Source of the DNA: Pseudomonadota bacterium
GTDB lineage: Bacteria; Pseudomonadota; Gammaproteobacteria; Burkholderiales; JAKAFK01
Reading direction: 5' to 3'
DNA: 42,225 bases
NCBI GenBank assembly: GCA_021817985.1
Contig: JAKAFK010000027.1
Location: 1 to 42,225, forward strand
Shown here: positions 31,044 to 40,668 of the stretch, one piece after another
Layout of the letters: every line of letters starts with the position of its first letter
Position numbering within the stretch: position 1 is the stretch's first letter
Translations under genes and position numbers: made by a program
The notes under the pieces: model-generated
The model's database searches: none
Told to the model about the DNA's origin: nothing
Seen by the model: the letters and a program-made list of their open reading frames with translations, nothing else

Positions 31044-31523
31044 ATGGCCGTGAGCCGCGCGATGGCCTACGAGGCGATACTGGCGGCGCCGTTCGGCGCC
31101 CTGGGGATCCGCACGGAAGGGGGTGCCTTGTCCGGCATCGACTTCCTTCCGCGCGAGGCGGGCGCCAGCGCCCCGCGCACGGCGGCGGCCGAGCAGGTCT
31201 GTCGGCAGCTCGAACGCTACTTCTCGGACCCCGTCTATTCCTTCGACTTGGTGCTGCGCCTTCGCGCAACGCCCTTCCGCACCGCGGTCTGGGCGCGGCT
31301 CCGGACGATTCCCCCCGGCAGTCCGGTCTCTTATGGGGCGCTGGCCCGCGAGTTGGGCTCCAGCGCCCGTGCCGTCGGGCAGGCCTGCGGCGACAATCCC
31401 ATTCCCATCGTGGTGCCCTGTCATCGGGTCGTCGCGCGCGACGGCCTTGGGGGCTTCATGCACGCGGCGGACACCGGACCGCTGTCCATCAAGCGCTGGC
31501 TCCTTGCCCATGAGGCCTGCTGA
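31044..31523 (+). CDS. ogt: Methylated-DNA--protein cysteine methyltransferase (Ogt type)
   Basis: Suicide repair protein that takes the methyl group from O6-methylguanine. The 159-residue product has the C-terminal DNA-binding domain ([24 protein letters not shown], given as [28 protein letters not shown]) with the active cysteine C126 in PCHRVV, then [22 protein letters not shown]. The usual xGxLSGxxxGxxxKxxLL end is partly altered. It lacks an Ada regulatory domain. The ATG at 31062 is an alternative start. Its end overlaps xerD by 14 bp. ogt and ada-type names are not separable with certainty here. Confidence 0.93.
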   Translation: MAVSRAMAYEAILAAPFGALGIRTEGGALSGIDFLPREAGASAPRTAAAEQVCRQLERYFSDPVYSFDLVLRLRATPFRTAVWARLRTIPPGSPVSYGALARELGSSARAVGQACGDNPIPIVVPCHRVVARDGLGGFMHAADTGPLSIKRWLLAHEAC

Positions 31524-32409
31524 CGGCCAGCTGCTGGACGAATTCTGCGACGCCTTGTGGCTGGAGGCAGGGCTCTCTCGCAATTCCCTGGAGAGCTACC
31601 GGCGCGACTTGCGCGGTCTGGCCGTGTGGCTTGACCAGGAGCGGGGCAGGGGGCTCGCGCAGGCGGAGCCTTTCGATCTGCTGGCCTACCTGTCCTACCG
31701 CCTGCAAAGCGGCGCGCGCGCCGCAACCGCCGGCCGCTGCCTGTCGGCGATGCGTCGTTTCTTCCGCTATGCGCTGCACGCAGGCTTGCTCAGCGTCGAC
31801 CCCAGTTTGCGCATCGAATCGCCCAAGCAGGTCCGGCGGCTCCCCAAGGATCTGAGTGAAGCGGAGGTCGAGGCGCTGCTAATGGCGCCCGATGCGGCGG
31901 AGGCGTTAGGGCTGCGCGACAAGGCGATGCTGGAAACGCTCTATGCGAGCGGCTTGCGCGTGTCCGAATTGGTGGGCCTGCCCAATGCGGCCGTGGACCT
32001 CGCCAGCGGGGTGGTGCGCGTGCTGGGCAAGGGCGCTAAGGAACGCCTGGTCCCGCTCGGGGAGGAGGCCGTCGTATGGATTGGCCGCTACCGCGCGGGC
32101 GCGCGGGCCGCGCTCCTGCAGGGGCGATCCGCCGATGCCTTGTTCCTCACCCAACGGGCCGCGCCGATGACCCGGCAGGCGTTCTGGTATCGGATCAAGG
32201 CCTACGCGCAGGCCGCCGGCATCGCCAAGCCGCTGTCGCCGCACACCCTGCGCCACGCCTTCGCCACCCATCTTCTCAATCATGGGGCCGACCTGCGGGT
32301 CGTGCAGATGCTGCTGGGCCATGCCGACATTTCCACCACGCAAATCTATACGCATGTGGCGAAAGAGCGCCTGAAGCAGCTGCATGCCCGGCACCATCCG
32401 CGCGGCTAG
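31510..32409 (+). CDS. xerD: XerD, chromosome-dimer-resolving tyrosine recombinase
   Basis: Tyrosine recombinase that acts with XerC at dif to resolve chromosome dimers. The 299-residue protein has all catalytic residues at positions within one or two of E. coli XerD: R150 (ASGLRVSEL), K174 (LGKGAKERL), H245 and R248 ([14 protein letters not shown]), H271 ([14 protein letters not shown]) and Y280. The start at ATG 31510 inside ogt gives the family length. The closeness to XerD rather than XerC is judged by motif and ending. Its stop codon shares the palindrome CTAG with folB on the other strand. Confidence 0.94.
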   Translation: MRPADGQLLDEFCDALWLEAGLSRNSLESYRRDLRGLAVWLDQERGRGLAQAEPFDLLAYLSYRLQSGARAATAGRCLSAMRRFFRYALHAGLLSVDPSLRIESPKQVRRLPKDLSEAEVEALLMAPDAAEALGLRDKAMLETLYASGLRVSELVGLPNAAVDLASGVVRVLGKGAKERLVPLGEEAVVWIGRYRAGARAALLQGRSADALFLTQRAAPMTRQAFWYRIKAYAQAAGIAKPLSPHTLRHAFATHLLNHGADLRVVQMLLGHADISTTQIYTHVAKERLKQLHARHHPRG

Positions 32410-32780
32410 CGGGGAAGCTTGGCGTCTGCGCGCGTGCCCCGTTCGATGATGACGCCGGTCTGGCGAACGCCGCGCATGAGACCGAGCTTGGCCACGCTCA
32501 CGCGGACCCAGGGGCTATGGAATTCATGGAGGAGCAGTGCGGCGATGTTTTCGGCCAGCGCCTCGACCAGCCCGAAGGCACGGTGTGCGGCGAGATCCCG
32601 GATCCGGCCGACGACTTGGGCGTAATCTATGGTATCCTCGACGTGGTCGGTCTCACCGGCCCGGGAATGCGGCAGGCCGATTTCGAGGTCCAGCTGAACG
32701 GTTTGCGGCGCCATTTTCTCCCACTCGTGAATGCCGATGGTGAGATCGAGCCTGAAGTCGCGCAAGAAGATGATGTCCAT
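32406..32780 (-). CDS. folB: FolB, dihydroneopterin aldolase
   Basis: Folate-pathway enzyme that splits or epimerises 7,8-dihydroneopterin. The 124-residue product begins [22 protein letters not shown] (conserved GIHEWEK around the glutamate), with [31 protein letters not shown] and the [21 protein letters not shown] lysine region, cut here into parts. The ATG at 32780 is chosen because upstream in-frame sequence is non-conserved. It faces xerD tail to tail and is divergent from plsY, with about 220 bp between the starts. Confidence 0.95.
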   Translation of the reverse strand: MDIIFLRDFRLDLTIGIHEWEKMAPQTVQLDLEIGLPHSRAGETDHVEDTIDYAQVVGRIRDLAAHRAFGLVEALAENIAALLLHEFHSPWVRVSVAKLGLMRGVRQTGVIIERGTRADAKLPR

Positions 32781-32998
32781 GGGGCAAGTCTGTGTTCCGC
32801 AGGCGCTGTTCGCCGTAAAATCCGCGCCGGACCGCCTGGGCAGGGCGTAAGCCCCGGCGGCGCGCTCGTCCCGGCCCCATGCGGGCCCAGGCTCCCGGAG
32901 GCGCCATTGTATAGCGTTTGTCGCGCGCCTCCAAATGGCAGCACGGACGGGCATGGCGTCATCCCCAAGGCGTTATCTCAAACTGGTCGAGGATGGTC

Positions 32999-33601
32999 AT
33001 GCAAGTCGTGGTTTACATTCTTCTCGCGTACATGGTCGGATCGCTGTCCTTCGCGGTGATCATGAGCCGCCTCTTTTGTTTGCCCGACCCTCGGACCTTC
33101 GGCTCGCACAACCCGGGTGCCACCAACGTCTTGCGCACGGGCAGGAAGCTTGCGGCCGGACTCACGCTGGCAGGTGACGGGCTGAAAGGGTATGTCGCGG
33201 TCTTCGTCGCCAGGCAATTGGCCGCAGGCGAGGTCGTGCTCGGGCTCGTGGCCCTGGCGGTGTTCCTGGGGCACATCTATCCGCTGTTCTTCGGTTTCCG
33301 GGGCGGCAAGGGCGTGGCCACCGCGCTGGGCGTCCTGACCGCCTTGAGCCCCTGGCTGGGCGCTGCGGTGCTGGCCAGTTGGCTGCTGGCGGCGTACATG
33401 TGGCGCATCTCGTCGCTGTCTGCCCTGATCGCGGCGGCCTTGGCGCCGCTGTATGCGGCCGCGATCCTCGGTTTCAACGTCCTCACGCTCACCGTGCTGA
33501 TCCTGTCGGTCTGGCTGGCCATGCGGCACAAAGCCAACATCCGGAATCTGCTCGCGGGGGCCGAGGCGGCCATCGGATCCAACGGGCCGCAGGCGAAATA
33601 G
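32999..33601 (+). CDS. plsY: PlsY, acyl-phosphate:glycerol-3-phosphate acyltransferase
   Basis: Membrane enzyme that starts phospholipid synthesis by acylating glycerol-3-phosphate with acyl-phosphate. The 200-residue product has five membrane segments and the three conserved loops: GSLSFAVIMSRLF then FGSHNPGATNVLRTG, LAGDGLKGYVAV, and GHIYPLFFGFRGGKGVATALG; HKANIRNLLAG closes it. The ATG at 32999 is preceded at 6 nt by GAGG; an ATG at 32993 is the alternative. The divergent plsY/folB pair near tsaD and rpsU is common in gammaproteobacteria. Confidence 0.96.
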   Translation: MQVVVYILLAYMVGSLSFAVIMSRLFCLPDPRTFGSHNPGATNVLRTGRKLAAGLTLAGDGLKGYVAVFVARQLAAGEVVLGLVALAVFLGHIYPLFFGFRGGKGVATALGVLTALSPWLGAAVLASWLLAAYMWRISSLSALIAAALAPLYAAAILGFNVLTLTVLILSVWLAMRHKANIRNLLAGAEAAIGSNGPQAK

Positions 33602-33655
33602 CGCTGGACCGATGCCGGAACGCGTTCGGGCGGCCTGGCGGCATGGAGAATAGGC

Positions 33656-34444
33656 ATGGTGTGGTTCAAAAGCGAGATCGATTACGCGAAGGACAGCCTC
33701 ACCCAGGCGTCCGACTCGGCGATCGAACGGGCCGGTGAACGGCTGAGCGCGGTCGTGGCGAGCGGCATCGCGCGGGCCAGCGGTGAGTTGCGCGACGTGG
33801 TCATGGGCGCCAGCACGGAAGTCGACGCCAAACTGGACAAGATCTCGCAGGCGCTGCACGACCAGCGCTCCTTCACCAAGTCCGACGTCAAGGAGTTGGT
33901 CGATTACGCCGCCGACAAGCTGGGGGATGCGCTGGATGCGCGTGTCCGAACCATGCGCGCGGAGATTGCCGAGCTGGTCGAAGAGAAGGTGGAATATTTC
34001 AAGCAGGAGGTCGATACCTTCTTCGTGCGCCGGCAGGAAGACCTCGCGCGCGAGCGGCGGCGCCTGCTCACCAATGTGGGGATTGCCCTGACGGCGTCGC
34101 TCGGCATGGCGATCGTCTCCCTCACCTATCACGACATGGCCCGCTCGCACCTCGATTTGTTTACTGTTTTCCGGATTGTTCTCGCCGCGTTGGTGGGCGG
34201 GTCCGTGACCTGGCTCGCGGTGCGCTTCGTGCAACGCTATCGCAGCCTGTCGGAACCCAAGAAAGACCTCGTCTACATGACCATGCGGCATTGGGGCATA
34301 CTGCACCCGGCGAACCTGTGGGGATACGCCGCCTTGCTCATCGTGATGGCGCTGCTGGCGGCCTTTGTCTTGTTCCCTGCCCAATTGGCCGCGTTTTCGG
34401 GCAACGCTGCCCTGATGCGCTGGGCGCACCTCATCGGCCGATGA
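33656..34444 (+). CDS. uncharacterised protein: amphipathic coiled coil plus three membrane helices
   Basis: I do not recognise this family. The 262-residue protein has a long charged, heptad-rich helical N-terminal part (about 1-136) without Pro. It is rich in Ala, Glu, Asp, Lys and Arg, like apolipoprotein- or CHASE-like amphipathic helices. Three likely membrane segments follow at about 138-158, 168-191 and 221-245. GGAG (near 33643) serves the ATG. It stands 54 bp after plsY, so a shared message is plausible, and it ends 6 bp before the convergent tsaD. A role at the membrane linked to phospholipid synthesis is only a guess from position. Confidence 0.85.
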   Translation: MVWFKSEIDYAKDSLTQASDSAIERAGERLSAVVASGIARASGELRDVVMGASTEVDAKLDKISQALHDQRSFTKSDVKELVDYAADKLGDALDARVRTMRAEIAELVEEKVEYFKQEVDTFFVRRQEDLARERRRLLTNVGIALTASLGMAIVSLTYHDMARSHLDLFTVFRIVLAALVGGSVTWLAVRFVQRYRSLSEPKKDLVYMTMRHWGILHPANLWGYAALLIVMALLAAFVLFPAQLAAFSGNAALMRWAHLIGR

Positions 34445-34450
34445 GGGGGA

Positions 34451-35512
34451 TTATCGACCGGTTTCGCCGGAAGGCTCGTCCTCGAACAGGCGGGCATTGG
34501 ATAGCGGCAGCTCGCTCAACTCCCAGCGCGGCCGCACCGTGAAGCCGGTCGCGCCGGCGCCGGCGTCCTGCAGGCGGGCCGCGCCCGCAAAGGCGATCAT
34601 GGCGCCGTTGTCCGTGCAAAATTCGAGCGGCGGGTAAAAGACCTCGATGCCTCTTCGCCGCGCCTGCTCCGACAGCTGTTCGCGCAGCCTGCCATTGGCG
34701 CCGACGCCGCCGGCCACGACGAGCCGCGAGAATCCGGTCTGGTCGGTGGCGGCGAGCGCCTTGGCGACCAGCACCTCCACGATCGCCTCCTGAAACGCGC
34801 AGGCGATGTCGGCGCGCGTTTGGTCGTCCAGCGCCTTTTGCGCCTGCACGAGCATGAGCACGGCGGTCTTGAGGCCGCTGAAGCTGAAGTTGAGTTCCGG
34901 GGACTTGAGGAGCGGACGCGGCAGCTTGAAGCGCCCGCATCGCCCGCGGGCGGCCAAGGCCGACAGGGCGGGACCTCCCGGATAGCCGAGACCGAGCAGC
35001 TGCGCGGTCTTGTCGAAGGCCTCACCGGCCGCATCATCAAGGGTCTCGCCCAGCAGATCATATGCCCCGACGCCGGTCACGCCCATCAGCTGCGTGTGCC
35101 CGCCGGACACCAGGAGCGCGACGAACGGGAAGTGCGGCCTCGGGCGGGCGAGCAGCGGGGAGAGCAGGTGGCCCTCCAGGTGGTGCACGCCGACGGCCGG
35201 GATGTCCAGGGCGAAAGCGAGTGCCGAACCGATGGCCGCCCCGACCAGCAGGGCGCCCGCCAGGCCAGGGCCTTCCGTGTAGGCGACCGCGTCGATGTCC
35301 TTGAGGGCGTGACCGGCCTGCGCGAGCGTGCCGCGGATGAGCGGCAGCACTCTGCGGATGTGGTCGCGCGAGGCGAGCTCCGGCACGACGCCACCGTATT
35401 CGGCGTGCAAGGCGACCTGGGAATGCAGCGCGTGGGCGAGCAGCCCTTGCGACGTGTCGTACAGTGCGACGCCGGTTTCGTCGCAGGAGGTTTCGATGCC
35501 CAGGACTCGCAT
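34451..35512 (-). CDS. tsaD: TsaD, tRNA N6-threonylcarbamoyladenosine transferase subunit
   Basis: Catalytic Kae1/TsaD subunit that moves the threonylcarbamoyl group to A37 of ANN-decoding tRNAs. The 353-residue product starts [19 protein letters not shown], has the metal histidines H111 and H115 ([12 protein letters not shown]), [31 protein letters not shown] and [13 protein letters not shown]. The start at 35512 gives this conserved beginning; an upstream in-frame codon would add seven residues. A metalloenzyme of the ASKHA fold, essential in most bacteria. It is divergent from rpsU, the classic arrangement. Confidence 0.97.
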   Translation of the reverse strand: MRVLGIETSCDETGVALYDTSQGLLAHALHSQVALHAEYGGVVPELASRDHIRRVLPLIRGTLAQAGHALKDIDAVAYTEGPGLAGALLVGAAIGSALAFALDIPAVGVHHLEGHLLSPLLARPRPHFPFVALLVSGGHTQLMGVTGVGAYDLLGETLDDAAGEAFDKTAQLLGLGYPGGPALSALAARGRCGRFKLPRPLLKSPELNFSFSGLKTAVLMLVQAQKALDDQTRADIACAFQEAIVEVLVAKALAATDQTGFSRLVVAGGVGANGRLREQLSEQARRRGIEVFYPPLEFCTDNGAMIAFAGAARLQDAGAGATGFTVRPRWELSELPLSNARLFEDEPSGETGR

Positions 35513-35569
35513 GGTTTTCCGATGGCTTGACAAAGGGGCTGCACCGTTTTCAGGCAGGGCACAGGCCGC

Positions 35570-35578
35570 TGCTATAAT
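35570..35578 (+). promoter_or_regulatory. extended -10 promoter upstream of rpsU
   Basis: TGCTATAAT combines a TGn extension with a perfect TATAAT (35573-35578). Expected start near 35585 leaves a leader of about 125 nt before rpsU. A 7-bp stem (near 35646-35685, GAAAGCG/CGCTTTT) and the palindrome CCTGCAGG overlapping the ribosome site lie in this leader and may influence S21 expression. Confidence 0.6.
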
Positions 35579-35709
35579 AGAGCATTAGATCTCATGGGCG
35601 AAAGCGTTGCGTTTTCCCCCCGGTTTCGTCGGCTGAGGGTTGAAAGCGGCGCGATTTGTTAGTAATATCTCGCTTTTGCCTGTTTCCTGCAGGAGAGGAA
35701 TCTTTATCC

Positions 35710-35922
35710 ATGCCAAGCGTACGTGTGAAGGAGAACGAGCCCTTTGAAGTGGCGTTGCGCCGTTTCAAGCGGTCGGTTGAGAAGACGGGTCTTTTGACCG
35801 AATTGCGGGCTCGCGAGTTCTACGAGAAGCCGACGGCCGAGCGCAAACGCAAGCTCGCGGCGGCGGTCAAGCGTCACCACAAGCGCCTGCGCAGCCAAAT
35901 GCTGCCCCCCAAGCTGTACTGA
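35710..35922 (+). CDS. rpsU: Ribosomal protein bS21
   Basis: Small-subunit protein of 70 residues needed for mRNA initiation. [21 protein letters not shown] is nearly invariant, followed by [14 protein letters not shown] and the basic [17 protein letters not shown] end. AGGAGAGGA lies a few nt before the ATG. It opens the macromolecular synthesis region with yqeY, dnaG and rpoD, and is followed by a strong terminator. Confidence 0.97.
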   Translation: MPSVRVKENEPFEVALRRFKRSVEKTGLLTELRAREFYEKPTAERKRKLAAAVKRHHKRLRSQMLPPKLY

Positions 35923-35995
35923 TCCCGGGCAACGGGCGCTGGGGCCTGTGGCCTCGGGTATGCTGGATTTCTCCTTGCCAGTAGGTTTGTTCTGA

Positions 35996-36021
35996 CGCTC
36001 CCGTCCGGGAGCGCCGTTTTT
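35996..36021 (+). terminator. intrinsic terminator after rpsU
   Basis: A 7-bp GC stem (CGCTCCC / GGGAGCG) with a GTCC loop is followed within a few nt by five T residues (36017-36021). It should limit the rpsU message before yqeY-dnaG. Confidence 0.8.
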
Positions 36022-36057
36022 GCGAGTGCTCGTCCCTTGTGGGCGACCATGCCTCCC

Positions 36058-36507
36058 ATGAGCTTGAAAGAGCGCATTACCGAAGACATGAAGAACGCGA
36101 TGCGGGCAAAGGATGCGCCGCGCCTGTCCGCGGTGCGTCTTCTGCTCGCGGCGATCAAGCAGCGCGAGGTGGACGAGCGCATCGCGCTCGACGACGCGCA
36201 GGTCATTGCCGTTCTCGAGAAGATGATCAAGCAGCGGCGCGATTCGATTGCGCAGTTCGCTCCGGCGGGCCGCGATGACCTCGTCAGCAAAGAGCAATTC
36301 GAGATCGATGTCTTGTCGGCCTACCTGCCGCAGCCGCTCACCGAGGCGGAGGTCGCGCAGTTCATCGCCGAGGCGGTCGCGGCTGCCGGGGCGACGGGCC
36401 TGAAGGACATGGGCGCCGTGATGGCGATTCTGAAGCCCAAGCTCGCGGGCCGTGCGGACATGGGCCGTGTTTCCGCCGCAGTCAAGGACAGGCTGGCCGG
36501 ACGCTGA
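36058..36507 (+). CDS. yqeY: YqeY/GatB-like protein
   Basis: Member of the YqeY family, related to the tRNA-binding tail of GatB; the cellular role is uncertain. The 149-residue product has the pattern MSLKERITEDMKNAMRAKD, RLSAVRLLLAAIKQREVDER, VIAVLEKMIKQRRDSI and YLPQPLTEAEV (LSAYLPQPL), ending KPKLAGRADMGRVSAAVKDRL. The ATG at 36058 is used; in-frame starts at 36049 and 36037 would add residues without family character, and none has a good ribosome site. It lies between rpsU and dnaG, as is frequent in proteobacteria. Confidence 0.92.
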   Translation: MSLKERITEDMKNAMRAKDAPRLSAVRLLLAAIKQREVDERIALDDAQVIAVLEKMIKQRRDSIAQFAPAGRDDLVSKEQFEIDVLSAYLPQPLTEAEVAQFIAEAVAAAGATGLKDMGAVMAILKPKLAGRADMGRVSAAVKDRLAGR

Positions 36508-36602
36508 GGGTAGGGACGCCGGCAGGCCGGCGCCTCGTGCGGTCCTTGGGAAACGGCGGCCGGTGGGCCAGCGGCCGCGGCCGCGTGTGAGGGGGGCGTG
36601 CC

Positions 36603-38408
36603 ATGATTCCGCAGTCCTTTGTCGAGGACCTGCTGATGCGCGTCGATATCGTCGATGTGGTCGAACGGTACGTTCCGCTCAAGAAGGCCGGTGCCAATCT
36701 GGTTGCGCGTTGCCCCTTCCATCAAGAGAAATCGCCCTCCTTCACCGTCAGTCCGACCAAACAGTTCTACCATTGCTTCGGGTGCGGCGCGCACGGTTCG
36801 GCCATTACGTTTCTCATGGAGCATGGCGGGCTGGGCTTCGTGGACGCGGTGCGCGAACTCGCGGGCACGGTAGGGATGACCGTCCCCGATGAGAAGCCGC
36901 ATGCCGCCCGGGATGCGCACGCGGGTAGCGGCACGCAGGCCTTGTACGAGGCGCTCGCGCAGGCGGCGCAATACTACCGGCAAAGCCTCAAGCAGTCCGA
37001 GGCCGCGATCGCCTATCTCAAGGGGCGGGGCCTCAGCGGCGAGGTGGCCGCGCGGTTCGGCATCGGCTATGCGCCGAACGGCTGGCAGTCGCTCGCGCAG
37101 GTCTTCCCGGACTACCGCGCCAAGGTCCTGGAGCACTGCGGGCTCGTCATTGCCGGCGAGCAGGACAAGCGCTACGACCGCTTCCGCGACCGCATCATGT
37201 TTCCGATTCAGGATCGGCGCGGCCAAATCATCGGCTTCGGCGGGCGCGTGCTGACCCAGGGGGAGCCGAAGTACCTCAACTCCCCGGAAACCGCGCTCTT
37301 CGAGAAAGGGCGGGAGCTGTATGGCCTGTCGCAGGCCCGCCAAGCTATCCGCGCCCAGGGGCGCGTGCTGGTGGTGGAAGGGTACATGGATGTCGTGGCG
37401 CTGGCGCAGCATGGCATCGGGTATGCCGTGGCGACGCTGGGAACGGCGACCACCGCGATCCATGCGCAGACCCTCCTGCGCCAGGCGGACGAGGTGCTCT
37501 TCTGCTTCGACGGCGATGCCGCAGGGCGGCGGGCGGCGTGGCGCGCCTTGGAGAACACCCTGGCGGAACTCGCCGATGGCAAGCAGGTCGGCTTTCTCTT
37601 CCTGCCCGAAGCGGACGATCCCGACACCTTCGTGCGGCGCGAGGGCCGAGAGGCGTTCGAGGCGGCGCTTCGCGAACAGGTGATGCCGCTGTCGTCATTC
37701 TTGATCGAAGAGTTGCGCGGGCGCCGCGACTTGGGCAGCGAGGAGGGGCGCGCGAATTTCCTCGCGCTGGCCAAGCCGTTGCTCGAGAAGATCCGGGCGC
37801 CCGGCCTGCGCCTCATGCTGCGTAAGCGCGTGGCGGATCTCACGGGCCTGCAGGCGGACGAGCTGTCCTCTCTTTATGGCCCGGCGCCGACGGCGCCTTT
37901 GCGGGTGGCGGCACCGGCCCCGCGGGCAGGCCGCGTGGCGCCTTCCTTGGCGCGAAAACTTCTTCAGCTTTTGATGTTCGAACCGAAGTTGATCGCCCCA
38001 TGTGCGGGTGATGGAGAGGTCAGTCCCGATTCCCCTCTGGCCGATTTGTTGAGCGTGTGCGGGAGATCCGGATGGTGTGGCGGGGAAGCGCAGACGCTCA
38101 AGGCCGTTCTTGAATTTCTGCGGGATCACCCACAAATTAGCCATGCGGCACCGCTCGTGGAACACTTCCGGGAGACAGGGCACGGACCCTTGCTCTATCA
38201 GATTGAGCAGGAAGTGTTGCAGTGGGGCGAGGATTTCGCGGTGAAGCAGGAATTCCAGGGTGCGCTGGACCAGGTTGGCGCGTTGCTTCGGCATGAGAAG
38301 ATCGATGCGTTGCGCCAGAAAGGTTTGGGCGCCCTGACTTTGGAGGAGCGCCAAATGCTCCAGCGGTTGCTGCGCGAGCCCGGACAAGCCGAAAAAAATC
38401 AAGGGTAA
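36603..38408 (+). CDS. dnaG: DnaG, replicative primase
   Basis: Synthesises RNA primers at the replication fork. The 601-residue protein has the N-terminal zinc-binding domain with C37, H40, C58 and C61 (CPFHQEKSPSFTV, FYHCFGCGAHG), the RNA polymerase domain (RFRDRIMFPIQD, FGGRVL, KYLNSPET), the TOPRIM metal site with E259 (LVVEGYMDV) and D303 and D305 (FCFDGDAAGRR), and a C-terminal helicase-interaction region (from about 430). Residues 425-500 form a linker that is variable in the family. The helicase partner DciA is encoded in this window too. Confidence 0.97.
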   Translation: MIPQSFVEDLLMRVDIVDVVERYVPLKKAGANLVARCPFHQEKSPSFTVSPTKQFYHCFGCGAHGSAITFLMEHGGLGFVDAVRELAGTVGMTVPDEKPHAARDAHAGSGTQALYEALAQAAQYYRQSLKQSEAAIAYLKGRGLSGEVAARFGIGYAPNGWQSLAQVFPDYRAKVLEHCGLVIAGEQDKRYDRFRDRIMFPIQDRRGQIIGFGGRVLTQGEPKYLNSPETALFEKGRELYGLSQARQAIRAQGRVLVVEGYMDVVALAQHGIGYAVATLGTATTAIHAQTLLRQADEVLFCFDGDAAGRRAAWRALENTLAELADGKQVGFLFLPEADDPDTFVRREGREAFEAALREQVMPLSSFLIEELRGRRDLGSEEGRANFLALAKPLLEKIRAPGLRLMLRKRVADLTGLQADELSSLYGPAPTAPLRVAAPAPRAGRVAPSLARKLLQLLMFEPKLIAPCAGDGEVSPDSPLADLLSVCGRSGWCGGEAQTLKAVLEFLRDHPQISHAAPLVEHFRETGHGPLLYQIEQEVLQWGEDFAVKQEFQGALDQVGALLRHEKIDALRQKGLGALTLEERQMLQRLLREPGQAEKNQG

Positions 38409-38423
38409 AATCGCGCATTAGTG

Positions 38424-38429
38424 TATAAT
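38424..38429 (+). promoter_or_regulatory. candidate promoter (-10) for rpoD
   Basis: A perfect TATAAT in an AT-rich patch, just after the dnaG stop. Expected start near 38436 leaves about 20 nt before rpoD. No strong -35. It would let rpoD be expressed apart from dnaG. Confidence 0.5.
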
Positions 38430-38457
38430 TTTAGGTTTTTAGTGCTCGTTTATCGGA

Positions 38458-40335
38458 ATGACGTTGATGGCTACGGAAAACGAAAAGTCGGAAGTGAGGT
38501 TGAATGACGCCGAGGCTCGGCGGATGCGCCTCAAGAACCTGATCGTGCTGGGTAAGGAGCGCGGCTATCTGACGTACGCCGAGATCAACGATCACTTGCC
38601 GGACGAGATGCTGGACGCCGAACAGATCGAAGGCGTCATCAGCATGATCAACGACATGGGCATCGCGGTCTATGACGAGGCGCCGGATGCCGAGGCGTTG
38701 CTGATGTCCGATGCCGCCCCCACGGTGGCCGACGAAGACGCGGTGGAAGAGGCGGAAGCGGCGCTGTCCACTGTCGATTCGGAGTTCGGGCGCACGACCG
38801 ACCCGGTTCGGATGTATATGCGTGAGATGGGGTCGGTGGAGTTGCTCACGCGGGAAGGCGAGATCGAAATCGCCAAGCGCATCGAAGATGGCCTGAAGCA
38901 CATGGTGCAAGCCATTTCGGCTTGTCCCGCGACCATCGCCGACATCCTGGAGTTGGCGGCGAGAGTCGATCGTGACGAACTGCGCATCGACGAGCTGGTG
39001 GACGGCTTGGCCGATTCCGGCGACATCGAAGAAATCACCGACGAGATGGCGGAAGCCGAGCCTGAGCTCGCGAGCGATGAGGAAGATGAGGAAGGCGGGG
39101 TCGCCTCTGCCAATCTCGCGCAACTGAAAGCCGCGGCCGCCGACCGGTTTGCGGTGATTCGCGAGGCCTTCGATCAGATGCGCGAGGTTTTGGCCAAGAA
39201 GGGGGCGCGCAGCAAGGCCTACAAGGAGATTCAGGAACGGATTTCCAACGAGCTGATGGCGATCCGCTTCTCCGCGAAGCAGGTCGAAGCCTTGTGCGAC
39301 AACCTGCGGCACCTGGTCGACGCGGTGCGGGGGAGCGAGCGCGAGATCATGGAGCTTTGCGTCACCCGTGGCGGCATGCCCCGCAAGCACTTCATCAAGG
39401 CGTTCCCGGGCAATGAGGGCAACCTCAATTGGGTGCGCGAGGAGGCCGCGGCCGGCAAGGACTACAGCAATGCGCTTGGCCGCTACGAGGCGGCGATTGT
39501 GGAGCAGCAGGAGGCGTTGCTGGCGTTGCAGGACCAGGTGGGCATCCCGATCAAGGACCTGAAGGAAATCAATCGCCAGATGTCCACGGGCGAGGCCAAG
39601 GCACGCCGGGCGAAACGCGAGATGATCGAGGCGAACCTGCGACTGGTGATCTCGATTGCCAAGAAGTACACCAATCGCGGCCTGCAGTTCCTGGATCTCA
39701 TTCAGGAAGGCAACATCGGGTTGATGAAGGCTGTCGACAAGTTCGAATATCGGCGCGGATACAAGTTCTCCACGTATGCGACGTGGTGGATTCGCCAGGC
39801 GATCACGCGTTCGATCGCGGACCAGGCGCGGACGATTCGGATTCCGGTGCACATGATCGAGACCATCAACAAGATGAATCGGATCTCGCGCCAGATCCTG
39901 CAGGAGACCGGCATTGAGCCGGATCCTGCCGAATTGGCCAAGCGCATGGAAATGCCCGAGGAGAAGATCCGCAAGATCATGAAGATTTCCAAGGAGCCCA
40001 TCTCCATGGAAACGCCGATTGGTGACGATGAGGACTCTCATCTGGGCGACTTCATCGAGGATGCCGCGACCATGGCGCCGATCGAGGCGGCCGTCTATGC
40101 GAGCCTGCGCTATGTCACCAAGGAGGTGCTGGACACCCTGACCCCGCGGGAGGCGAAGGTGTTGCGTATGCGTTTTGGCATCGAGATGAATACCGACCAT
40201 ACCTTGGAGGAAGTCGGCAAGCAATTCGATGTGACGCGCGAGCGGATTCGCCAGATCGAGGCGAAGGCGCTGCGCAAGCTGCGTCATCCTTCCCGCTCCG
40301 AGCGGCTGAAGAGCTTCCTGGATACCGAGACCTGA
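38458..40335 (+). CDS. rpoD: RpoD, primary sigma factor (sigma-70)
   Basis: Directs RNA polymerase to housekeeping promoters. The 625-residue protein has region 1.1 (about 15-85), region 1.2 ([21 protein letters not shown]), a large acidic non-conserved region (about 160-250, with DEEDEEGG), region 2 (from about 391: [63 protein letters not shown] in parts), region 3 and region 4 (about 560-620; [47 protein letters not shown]). Start ATG 38458; ATG 38467 would drop three residues. A strong terminator follows. Confidence 0.98.
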   Translation: MTLMATENEKSEVRLNDAEARRMRLKNLIVLGKERGYLTYAEINDHLPDEMLDAEQIEGVISMINDMGIAVYDEAPDAEALLMSDAAPTVADEDAVEEAEAALSTVDSEFGRTTDPVRMYMREMGSVELLTREGEIEIAKRIEDGLKHMVQAISACPATIADILELAARVDRDELRIDELVDGLADSGDIEEITDEMAEAEPELASDEEDEEGGVASANLAQLKAAAADRFAVIREAFDQMREVLAKKGARSKAYKEIQERISNELMAIRFSAKQVEALCDNLRHLVDAVRGSEREIMELCVTRGGMPRKHFIKAFPGNEGNLNWVREEAAAGKDYSNALGRYEAAIVEQQEALLALQDQVGIPIKDLKEINRQMSTGEAKARRAKREMIEANLRLVISIAKKYTNRGLQFLDLIQEGNIGLMKAVDKFEYRRGYKFSTYATWWIRQAITRSIADQARTIRIPVHMIETINKMNRISRQILQETGIEPDPAELAKRMEMPEEKIRKIMKISKEPISMETPIGDDEDSHLGDFIEDAATMAPIEAAVYASLRYVTKEVLDTLTPREAKVLRMRFGIEMNTDHTLEEVGKQFDVTRERIRQIEAKALRKLRHPSRSERLKSFLDTET

Positions 40336-40353
40336 GGTCTCGTCGAGCAGAGG

Positions 40354-40387
40354 ACTGGTCAGGCCCTACGGTCTGGCCAGTTTTTTT
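40354..40387 (+). terminator. strong intrinsic terminator after rpoD
   Basis: A 12-bp stem (ACTGGTCAGGCC / GGTCTGGCCAGT, two G-U pairs) with a CTAC loop runs into a T-run (40380-40387 region, seven T). It ends 6 nt before tRNA-Ile2, so the tRNA would need its own promoter or read-through. Confidence 0.9.
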
Positions 40388-40393
40388 ATGCGG

Positions 40394-40470
<77 letters not shown>

Positions 40471-40668
40471 CCCCATCCGCATGGCGCAAAGCCAATCAGT
40501 GCGCCATTCTCAGTCGGTTTCTTCGGCTCGCCGGCCAATAACGGATTGAACGCCACACCGCTGGCTTCAAAGCACACAGGTTATCGGTGAGGTGGGCCGG
40601 AAGGGTGTGGCGGGGCATTGGTCGCCTAGTTCGTTGGGCCAGAATGCCCTGAAACGCGCTTATATTGT

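Noticed and set aside
35527-35532. Perfect TTGACA as a -35 for the TATAAT before rpsU
   Set aside because: It is 40 bp from the TATAAT, far beyond any working spacing, and no -10 lies 16-18 bp after it.
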